Shown here: positions 58,246-64,000 of the stretch, piece after piece | How positions within the stretch are numbered: position 1 is the stretch's first letter | Layout of the letters: each line of letters opens with the position of its first letter | Source of the DNA: Pseudomonas synxantha | GTDB taxonomy: Bacteria; Pseudomonadota; Gammaproteobacteria; Pseudomonadales; Pseudomonadaceae | Direction of reading: 5' to 3' | DNA length: 64,000 bases | Assembly (NCBI RefSeq): GCF_900105675.1 | Contig: NZ_LT629786.1 | Span: 186,001 to 250,000, forward strand | Notes under the pieces: generated by a model | Database searches by the model: none | Told to the model about the DNA's origin: nothing | The model's input: the letters and a program-made list of their open reading frames with translations, nothing else | Made by a program: the position numbers and the translations under genes

Positions 58246-58443
58246 ATGGCCAAGGACATCGAGAATCCGTGTACTTCTGTCTGCCAGTTGAACAGCGAAC
58301 TGTGCGTCAGCTGCGGTCGCACCAAGGAAGACATCAGAAAATGGAAACGAATGAAGCGTCCAGAAAAAATGGCCGCTGTACAACGCGCGACCCTGCGTCT
58401 GAAAAGCCTGCAAAAAAAGAACTCTCAAACCACTGTAATTTAA
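58246..58443 (+). CDS. DUF1289 family small protein
   Basis: This 65-residue protein has the family pattern NPCTSVCQLN and CVSCGRTKEDIRKW, four cysteines that probably hold a metal or Fe-S site. A basic tail follows. Function is unknown. It lies 43 bases after dmeF in the same direction and may be read as part of that transcript. Confidence 0.82.
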   Translation: MAKDIENPCTSVCQLNSELCVSCGRTKEDIRKWKRMKRPEKMAAVQRATLRLKSLQKKNSQTTVI

Positions 58444-58746
58444 CTTTTCTACGCTTTCAGCCGAGACAGATGTCCAGATTCGGAAAGGCAAGCTGAGTGG
58501 CAACGCCACCCGAACTTAGCACTATCGTGGTCAGATGCGCAGTGCTTGTCAGCAGACGGAGCATGGCGTCATCTCAAATTGTTATTGAGGACAGCGGTAC
58601 GGGGTTATCCGATTCGGCGCAGGCGCGCCTTTACAGCTTGTTGCTGATCGTCCTTTGCGTATTGCTTGAGAATGAAATCAACATAGCATGTCCCGCTGCA
58701 TGGCCATGAGCTGGGACCATGCTGTGGCCGAATGGATGAGGTGGGA
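58444..58746. other. Gene-poor gap between the DUF1289 and DUF411 genes
   Basis: Nothing convincing is coded here. One GTG-started frame of 70 codons (58497-58709) contains VIEDSGTGLSD, reminiscent of a histidine-kinase ATP-binding motif, but the rest does not fit. Confidence 0.5.
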
Positions 58747-59214
58747 TTAGTTTGCGGGGTATTCAGCAATGACCTGATCTACGCCGGCTTTGGTCAGGCC
58801 GATTATTTGGTAGGTCTCATGTACTCCGTCGACTTCCATTCCTGGAGAACCTGCTGGCATTCCAGGAGCAGCGATCCCGAGAAGGTCGTCACGCTTACTC
58901 ATCGCAATTATTTGCTCAACTGGCACATGACCTTCAACAAACTTCCCGTTGATCATCGCAGTGTGACAAGACGAGAGTCGTGGAGCGACACCTAGATCTT
59001 GTTTGACAGCACTCATGTTGGTTTCTACATGATCAATGACGGTGAAGCCATTGGCCTCAAGATGCTGAATCCATTTTTTGCAGCATCCGCAGTTTGCATC
59101 TCGATGCACATCGATGGTCAGGGCCTGCGCCGCTTGAGCCGTTGAGCCGATGAACAGCGCAGCGAATGTTGCAATACGCAGAAATCGACTTGAAAGTCGG
59201 AAGCTACCTGTCAT
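58747..59214 (-). CDS. DUF411 copper-resistance protein (CopG-like)
   Basis: The 155-residue periplasmic protein has a signal peptide (FAALFIGSTAQAAQ). Its thioredoxin-like DUF411 domain has the metal motif ANCGCCKKWI and the second site LSSCHTAMINGKFVEGHVP. Members of this family, including CopG, bind copper and may handle Cu(I)/Cu(II) in the periplasm. AAGGAAA precedes the ATG. It is in line with copB but separated by 160 bases. Confidence 0.9.
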   Translation of the reverse strand: MTGSFRLSSRFLRIATFAALFIGSTAQAAQALTIDVHRDANCGCCKKWIQHLEANGFTVIDHVETNMSAVKQDLGVAPRLSSCHTAMINGKFVEGHVPVEQIIAMSKRDDLLGIAAPGMPAGSPGMEVDGVHETYQIIGLTKAGVDQVIAEYPAN

Positions 59215-59322
59215 GAATATTTCCTTTTCCCTTGGAGACGGCGAGATGTTCTACGAAGCAATAGAACCCCACTCAAGCGTTCATGCCGCTGCAAAGGTTA
59301 CATTGAAGGATCTACTTTAGAG

Positions 59323-59342
59323 TCGGGGAGCCAACTCCCCGA
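59323..59342 (-). terminator. Possible terminator after copB
   Basis: TCGGGGAG-CCAA-CTCCCCGA is a GC-rich hairpin 35 bases past the copB stop. There is no T-run, so the call is weak. Confidence 0.4.
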
Positions 59343-59376
59343 TCATTTGAATTCGTAGGGCTAGTGCTCAAATCGC

Positions 59377-60396
59377 TCAGAACCACATCCGAATACCAGC
59401 TACAAACCGGGCCTCGTTTGTCTTTTCCCCTTCATCGCTGGCTAGGTCAGCCGTCTTACCATATGAGCGATTCCAGCTAACACCAATGTAGGGTGCGAAT
59501 TGACGAGTAATTTCGTAGCGCAACCGCAGGCCTAGTTCGGTGTTGGCCAATCCAGATCCTATGCCGCGCTGAGGATCATTTTTCCCGTACAAGTTTACTT
59601 CGGCGGTCGGCTGCAAGATCAGGCGATTGGTCAACAGGATGTCGTAATCGCCTTCAAACCGAGCTGCGGTTTGACCGTTCTCACCAATATAAGCAGTCGC
59701 TTCAGCTTCAAAGTTATAGAGGGCCATGCCCTGAATACCGAGCGCTCCCCATGTTTGAGGTGACCCAGGTTTGAAGTCTTGTCGAATGCCGGTGACGACA
59801 TCCCACCAAGGACCGATGGCGTGTCCCCACAGAGCCTGAAGTTCAGCGTTCTCGGTTACGCCATTGGTACGTTCGCCTTCCGAACGCAACCATAGGCGAT
59901 CGACGTCACCGCCGATCCACCCTTTTGCATCCCAAGCCAGCGCACTACCGTTGTCAGCGTCTTGGTACTCAAATTTATCCAGGAGGATGAACGAGTTAAT
60001 TTTTTTATCGTGCACACCATGGCCTGGTAAGTCTGGAAAAGCGGCGGCCCGGTCAGCGTCGGTAAGTACGGGGATTGGGGTTCGGCTTGTGGTAGTCGCC
60101 CCTCCATCCATGCTTTCCATACCGTCCATTTGCCCGTTATCGCTGTGATCCATAGCCCCCATCTTGCTATGGTCCATGGCTCCCATTGAGCCGTGGTCCA
60201 TCTTGGAGTGATCCATCGCGGCATCTTTCGGTTTGGCGGGTTTGGATTTTTGTGCAGTTGAAGACTTTGCGTCCGCACTTGATGGCATCGCCATCGACGG
60301 ATCCATCTCTTCAGCGGCTTGAGCCATGAAAAAGAATGCTGGACCGGTAGAGACTGCAAGTGCCATCAGCGTTGGGCGTAAAAACTTACTGGTCAT
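59377..60396 (-). CDS. copB: Copper resistance outer membrane protein CopB
   Basis: This is a 339-residue outer-membrane protein. A signal peptide is followed by a Met/His/Asp-rich segment ([20 protein letters not shown]) that binds copper, then a beta-barrel domain ([20 protein letters not shown], ending [10 protein letters not shown]). It acts with CopA in copper detoxification or sequestration. The ATG at 60396 is used; a longer frame runs back into the neighbouring gene. It directly follows the Met/His-rich small protein gene. Confidence 0.93.
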   Translation of the reverse strand: MTSKFLRPTLMALAVSTGPAFFFMAQAAEEMDPSMAMPSSADAKSSTAQKSKPAKPKDAAMDHSKMDHGSMGAMDHSKMGAMDHSDNGQMDGMESMDGGATTTSRTPIPVLTDADRAAAFPDLPGHGVHDKKINSFILLDKFEYQDADNGSALAWDAKGWIGGDVDRLWLRSEGERTNGVTENAELQALWGHAIGPWWDVVTGIRQDFKPGSPQTWGALGIQGMALYNFEAEATAYIGENGQTAARFEGDYDILLTNRLILQPTAEVNLYGKNDPQRGIGSGLANTELGLRLRYEITRQFAPYIGVSWNRSYGKTADLASDEGEKTNEARFVAGIRMWF

Positions 60397-60400
60397 GATC

Positions 60401-60646
60401 TCAATCTGCCTTTTTGGTTTTTTGGTCATGATCCATCGACTCATGGCTCATCTGGCTATGGTCCATCGCCCCGTGATCTAGCTTCGAATCGTTTGCCGTT
60501 GCTGGCTTGTCCGTTGCTGTAACAGGAACAGTGGTTGAATGGTCGCTGCCATTTTCCTCTGCCAGCACCGTGGACGAGAGTCCACCCAGCAGGACAGCGG
60601 CAAAGAGGCAACCCACGAGGGAATTACGATTTCGGTATGTGCTCAC
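60401..60646 (-). CDS. Small periplasmic Met/His-rich protein between copA and copB
   Basis: The 81-residue protein has a signal peptide ([18 protein letters not shown]), then a Thr/Asp-rich part and a C-terminal copper-binding pattern ([20 protein letters not shown]). It starts at a GTG with AGGAGA upstream, 12 bases after copA, and ends 4 bases before copB, so it is part of the same operon. It may serve as a periplasmic copper carrier. No named family is recognised with confidence. Confidence 0.8.
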   Translation of the reverse strand: MSTYRNRNSLVGCLFAAVLLGGLSSTVLAEENGSDHSTTVPVTATDKPATANDSKLDHGAMDHSQMSHESMDHDQKTKKAD

Positions 60647-60658
60647 AGATCGTCTCCT

Positions 60659-62563
60659 TTACTCATCAACCCGTACTTCACGGAACATGCCCATTTCCAT
60701 ATGGAAAAGCAGGTGACAGTGATATGCCCAACGGCCTAAGGCATCAGCGGTGACTCGATAGCTGCGTTTGGTACCTGGTGGCATATCGATCGTGTGCTTG
60801 CGCACCATGAACTTGCCGTTCTCGTCCTCAAGGTCACTCCACATGCCGTGAAGGTGGATGGGGTGTGTCATCATGGTGTCGTTCACCAAGGTGATGCGCA
60901 GACGCTCGCCATACTTCAGGCGCAGCGGTTCGGCGTCAGAGAATTTGATGCCGTTGAACGACCACGAAAACTTCTCCATGTGACCGGTCAAATGAAGCTC
61001 GATGGTACGATTTGGCTCGCGGCCGTCAGGGTCTTGGAAAGTGCTTTTCAAGTCGGAGTAAGTGAGCACTCGACGACCATTGTTCCGCAAGCCTATGCCC
61101 GGATCACTTAGCTTTGGCGTTGGATTCATGGCTTGCATATCAACCAGGGGATTGTTGGTTTCAGAGGCAGGGTGTGTCTGCATTTCTCCACCCATACCAC
61201 CCATGCCAGCCATCCCTGACATATCACCATTGCCCATCCCAGCCATCTTGCTGTGATCCATGCCCGCCATGTTAGTCATGTCACCGCTGTCCATGCCGGT
61301 CATCCCGGTCATGTCACTTTGGTCCATACCGGTCATCTTGCTGTGGTCCATGCCCGCCATGCCCGCCATGCCGGACATGTCACCTGGTGTCTTCTCTGCG
61401 CCGCCCATACCAGCCATGCTGCCATGGTCCATACCAGCCATACCGCCCATCCCCATGTCATCCATAGTGACGATTGGACGTGGATCTATAGCAGGTACCT
61501 GAGCAACTAGCCCTTCACGAAGAGCGAGGGTTCCGCGTGCATAACCCGTCCGATCCATAGACTGGGCGAAGATGGTGTAAGCCTCTTCACTGGCAGGCTC
61601 TACGATCACGTCATACGTTTCAGCTACGGCGATGCGGAATTCGTCAACACTCACTGGGTTGACGTGTTGGCCGTCGGCGGCCACAACGGTCATTTTCAAA
61701 CCAGGAATGCGGACGTCGAAATAGCTCATCGCCGAGCCGTTGATAAAGCGTAGTCGTAGCTTCTCACCCGGCTTGAAAATACCGGTCCAGTTACCGTTTG
61801 GCGCCTGGCCATTCATGAGATAGGTGTAAGTATCTGCGCTGACGTCTCCAAGGTCGGTTGGGCTCATGTTCATTTCAGCCCACATCTTCCTGTCAGCTAC
61901 TGTAGCTGACCAACCTTGCTTACTGACATCGTCGATAAAATCACCAACGGTGCGTTTATGGTGGTTGTAGTAGCCCGACTGTTTCTTAAGCTTGGCCATG
62001 ACGCGACTAGGATCTTCATCGGTCCAATCAGTCAACATCACCACATAGTCGCGGTTGTATTGAAAAGGTTCAGGCTCTTTCGAGTCGATAACGATTGGCC
62101 CGTAAACCCCTGCCTGCTCCTGTAAGCCCGAGTGGCTGTGGTACCAGTACGTACCATTCTGATGAACCTTGAACTTGTACTCGTACATGCCGTCGGGTGC
62201 GATGCCATGGAAACTCAAGCCAGGTACACCGTCCATATTGGCCGGCAGAATGATCCCGTGCCAATGGATTGAGGTGTCTTGGTCCAGGCGGTTTTTTACA
62301 CGCAGGGTGACTGTCTCTCCTTCGCGCCAACGCAGCAAAGGTCCTGGCAATGATCCATTGATGGTCATGGCTGTTCGCGGCGAGCCGGTAATGTTTACAG
62401 GTGTTTCACCAATAAACAGATCAAATTCATTGCCGGTGAGTACGCTCGGCAGACCTGGACTTGTCACCGCCCATACTGGAGTGCGCCAAAGGCCAAAGCC
62501 GCCGAGAATGCCACCAGCGGCCAAGCCTTTTACGAATGTCCGTCTAGAGGTTTTGGAATGCAT
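60659..62563 (-). CDS. copA: Multicopper oxidase CopA
   Basis: This is a 634-residue periplasmic enzyme exported by the Tat pathway (SRRTFVKG, then a hydrophobic stretch). The copper-site motifs HWHG, YWYHSHSG, HPIHLHGMW and HCHLLFHMEMGM are all present. Between the second and third cupredoxin domains is a long Met-rich stretch of repeats (MAGMDHSKM, MTGMDQSDM). It oxidises Cu(I) or sequesters copper in the periplasm. A cop box lies 145 bases upstream. I use the ATG at 62563 rather than an earlier TTG. Confidence 0.96.
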   Translation of the reverse strand: MHSKTSRRTFVKGLAAGGILGGFGLWRTPVWAVTSPGLPSVLTGNEFDLFIGETPVNITGSPRTAMTINGSLPGPLLRWREGETVTLRVKNRLDQDTSIHWHGIILPANMDGVPGLSFHGIAPDGMYEYKFKVHQNGTYWYHSHSGLQEQAGVYGPIVIDSKEPEPFQYNRDYVVMLTDWTDEDPSRVMAKLKKQSGYYNHHKRTVGDFIDDVSKQGWSATVADRKMWAEMNMSPTDLGDVSADTYTYLMNGQAPNGNWTGIFKPGEKLRLRFINGSAMSYFDVRIPGLKMTVVAADGQHVNPVSVDEFRIAVAETYDVIVEPASEEAYTIFAQSMDRTGYARGTLALREGLVAQVPAIDPRPIVTMDDMGMGGMAGMDHGSMAGMGGAEKTPGDMSGMAGMAGMDHSKMTGMDQSDMTGMTGMDSGDMTNMAGMDHSKMAGMGNGDMSGMAGMGGMGGEMQTHPASETNNPLVDMQAMNPTPKLSDPGIGLRNNGRRVLTYSDLKSTFQDPDGREPNRTIELHLTGHMEKFSWSFNGIKFSDAEPLRLKYGERLRITLVNDTMMTHPIHLHGMWSDLEDENGKFMVRKHTIDMPPGTKRSYRVTADALGRWAYHCHLLFHMEMGMFREVRVDE

Positions 62564-62707
62564 GCCGTTTATTTCCAATCAGTCAAAAGGGAAGCCGTGC
62601 GAAACAACCGATCATGAGTTGCCCGGATCAGCTTTGCCCACCGTCACAAAAGACAAACTCTTACGGCAAGCGAGCTCAGAAATTGCCACATTTAAACCAC
62701 CGCAGTG

Positions 62708-62723
62708 ATTACATTTCTGTCAG
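62708..62723 (-). promoter_or_regulatory. cop box upstream of copA
   Basis: On the minus strand the sequence is CTGACAGAAATGTAAT, a full match to CTGACA-N4-TGTAAT, oriented toward copA. Boxes of this kind are the binding sites of CopR-type regulators. Confidence 0.82.
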
Positions 62724-62740
62724 CTTGGAGGGCTAGCTAT

Positions 62741-62947
62741 TTAGCAATTCTTGTGATCCATCGCCTTGGCTTTGCTTTCAGCGACGGGATGTTGGGCATT
62801 TTGCGTTTGAGCTACTCGGTACGATTCCATCGAATTATTCCTGGCCACTTCCATGCGTGCGAAAGTCCGGTCACCACCCCCTTCAGCCATAGCCAAAGAA
62901 GAGACGGTCAGAGCCGCGATGACGAACAAGGTTTTGATAGGGTTCAT
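62741..62947 (-). CDS. PtrA-like small secreted copper-regulon protein
   Basis: This 68-residue protein has a signal peptide (TLFVIAALTVSSLAMA) and EGGGDRTFARME, the start of the PtrA-type family (a copper-induced protein in P. aeruginosa first studied as a regulator of type III secretion). It ends in AMDHKNC, a possible metal-binding end. GAGG lies 9 bases before the ATG. It resembles the N-terminus of the protein at 54855. A cop box is upstream. Confidence 0.82.
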   Translation of the reverse strand: MNPIKTLFVIAALTVSSLAMAEGGGDRTFARMEVARNNSMESYRVAQTQNAQHPVAESKAKAMDHKNC

Positions 62948-63069
62948 TTGGGGGGCCTCGGATGATTATTGGTGACCCCTGAATCCACATCAGTCGTTGA
63001 CTCTAGGGGGTGAGCTTGAGGCTCAATAGGACTATAAGACTCATCCCCTGTCAGGAAGCTTAGGCCAAT

Positions 63070-63085
63070 ATTACAGTTGTGTCAG
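63070..63085 (-). promoter_or_regulatory. cop box upstream of the PtrA-like gene
   Basis: On the minus strand the sequence is CTGACACAACTGTAAT, a full match to CTGACA-N4-TGTAAT, oriented toward the PtrA-like gene whose ATG is 122 bases away. Confidence 0.78.
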
Positions 63086-63333
63086 GTTGCGATATTTCTC
63101 TTGAGATGCAGAGTGATTAGTCCGTAAGGTCTAAGCTATCCAACGACACATAACCTCCATCCACCATCTAAAATTTACCTGTGCGGCGTTGTAAGTTTCC
63201 GGTCACTGCACGATGGCGTGGCGTTTTTTGAGTTTTTCGCTGAAATCATACATCGGCTCGGACGCACTACGTTAAGCACTTGAGTGTTCGATAGGTGGGA
63301 ATTAAATGGCAGCGTAACTAAAGGTGGCCACCG
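63086..63333. other. Gap between the PtrA-like gene's cop box and flgB
   Basis: I see no gene here. It presumably carries the flgB promoter; AGGTGG about 6 bases before the GTG is a plausible ribosome-binding site. Confidence 0.5.
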
Positions 63334-63747
63334 GTGAGTATTAATTTTGACAAAGCGCTTGGCTCCGCAGAAAGAGCATTACGTTTTCGCAGCCAACGAG
63401 CTGAGGTACTTAGCAATAATATCGCTAATGCCGACACTCCTAACTTTAAGGCCAGGGACTTGGACTTTTCTGCTGTACTGGCTAGCCAAACAAAAGGAGG
63501 TTTGGCTACTCCGTTCTCTTTAAAAACAACAAACCCAAAACATATTGCCGTAAACGAATTAGTAAGTGATATTCACGGCGGTGCTTTGCTTTACAGTACG
63601 CCGAACCAACCTTCCATTGATCAAAATACTGTGGATCAACAGGTCGAGGTCGCAAAGTATACGGAAAATGAAATTCATTTCGAAACCGCCTTTACTAGAT
63701 TAAATGGAGCATTTAAGGGGCTACTTAAAGCTCTGCGAGGTGAATAA
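63334..63747 (+). CDS. flgB: Orphan flagellar basal-body rod protein FlgB
   Basis: The 137-residue protein is of FlgB type, the proximal rod subunit. The signature RSQRAEVLSNNIANADTPNF and KARDLDF at the N-terminus and the C-terminal helix VAKYTENEIHFETAFTRLNG are intact. Its start is a GTG. It is AT-richer than core genes, and no flgC or other flagellar gene follows; copZ converges on it. It may be a stray paralogue taken up with the cargo. Confidence 0.85.
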   Translation: MSINFDKALGSAERALRFRSQRAEVLSNNIANADTPNFKARDLDFSAVLASQTKGGLATPFSLKTTNPKHIAVNELVSDIHGGALLYSTPNQPSIDQNTVDQQVEVAKYTENEIHFETAFTRLNGAFKGLLKALRGE

Positions 63748-63767
63748 TAAACTTTACCCAGCGAGGG

Positions 63768-63790
63768 AATCAGCGCCTCAGGCGCTGATT
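63768..63790. repeat. Palindrome between the convergent flgB and copZ ends
   Basis: AATCAGCGCC-TCA-GGCGCTGATT is a perfect 10-base hairpin, and its loop is the copZ stop codon (TGA on the minus strand). It could terminate both transcripts. Confidence 0.6.
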
Positions 63791-63978
63791 TGGGAAGGGA
63801 AACCGAGTGCTTCGACAGTTTTACGGACTTGCTCTGGGTTTTCACTGCTTTCAACGCTTACCTTACCTGCTGCGCGATCCACGGAAATCATAGCCTCGCT
63901 GTCCAGTGACTGAATTGCTTTGGTGATTTTGCTGACGCAGCTACCGCAACCAATGCCTGATACGTTTAAGACGAACAT
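63778..63978 (-). CDS. copZ: Heavy-metal-associated domain copper chaperone CopZ
   Basis: This 66-residue HMA-domain protein has the metal motif GCGSC in NVSGIGCGSCVSK, followed by the usual beta-alpha-beta pattern (KVSVESSENPEQVRKTVEAL). It is a cytoplasmic carrier that hands Cu(I) to an exporter, probably a CopA-type P-ATPase outside the window. AGGAAT precedes the ATG. Its upstream control region lies at or beyond the right edge. Confidence 0.9.
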   Translation of the reverse strand: MFVLNVSGIGCGSCVSKITKAIQSLDSEAMISVDRAAGKVSVESSENPEQVRKTVEALGFPSQISA

Positions 63979-64000
63979 GGTTATTCCTCTTGTGCTGAGC

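Noticed and set aside
58497..58709. Possible histidine-kinase (CopS) remnant because of VIEDSGTGLSD
   Set aside because: Sequence before and after the motif does not resemble the kinase ATPase domain, so the likeness is probably chance.

Overview
The window is chromosomal DNA of a Pseudomonas of the fluorescens group. Gene order (prmC-moeB-murI, algW-nif3-cysD-cysNC, ribF-ileS-lspA-fkpB-ispH followed by a minor pilin cluster, bamD/rluD-pgeF-clpB-tRNAs), the high-GC codon use, and several copies of the GTGGGAGGGGGCTTGCTCCCGATAGC type of REPIN repeat all point there. Assignments rest on reading protein sequences and recalled family features; no database search was run.

Core left part (1-14.2 kb). 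After the end of prmC come moeB and murI in one operon, then pagL (lipid A deacylase). From 14.2 kb back to about 2.7 kb lies a coherent group that looks like a light / singlet-oxygen response cluster. A long leftward operon (DUF523/DUF1722 protein, MerR-type regulator, photolyase phrB, a tiny 30-codon ORF, SDR, amine-oxidase-like flavoprotein, DUF1365, cyclopropane-fatty-acid-synthase-like methyltransferase, DUF2878) has genes overlapping or almost touching. It starts from a near-consensus promoter whose spacer holds a TTGTACAA palindrome, one of four TGTACA sites in 75 bp. A second leftward unit (renalase-like flavoprotein plus TIGR02450 protein) has similar sites, and TIGR01777-hemH diverges from it. 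The MerR protein lacks the cobalamin-binding signatures of CarH, so it resembles the class II LitR-like regulators.

Core middle part (14.2-44.6 kb). This holds a TonB-dependent receptor with a possible Fur box, the envelope-stress protease algW, sulfate activation (cysD, cysNC), an acyltransferase with pta, slyD, rpsT, murJ, and ribF-ileS-lspA-fkpB-ispH. It continues with minor pilins fimT/pilV-pilW-pilX-pilE without pilY1, thiO, bamD, rluD-pgeF, and clpB with a clear sigma-32 promoter. A tRNA cluster Asn-Pro-Lys-Pro follows, the second Pro copy being identical to the first.

Island (44.6 kb to the right edge). Directly after the tRNAs sits the end of an integrative conjugative element: a tyrosine integrase coupled to a MobH-type relaxase, a DUF3742 protein, TraG, a small membrane protein, and TIGR03755/03756/03757 transfer proteins. 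To the right is metal-resistance cargo: a PtrA/DUF2790-like small secreted protein, an OprD-family porin, dmeR-dmeF (Co/Ni efflux), a DUF411 protein, copB, a Met/His-rich small protein, copA, a PtrA-like protein, an orphan flgB, and copZ. Four copies of a CTGACA-N4-TGTAAT-type box, each oriented toward its gene, tie four of these transcripts into one presumed CopR regulon. copRS itself is not in the window. REPIN repeats are seen only in the core part, consistent with recent acquisition of the island, which runs off the right edge.
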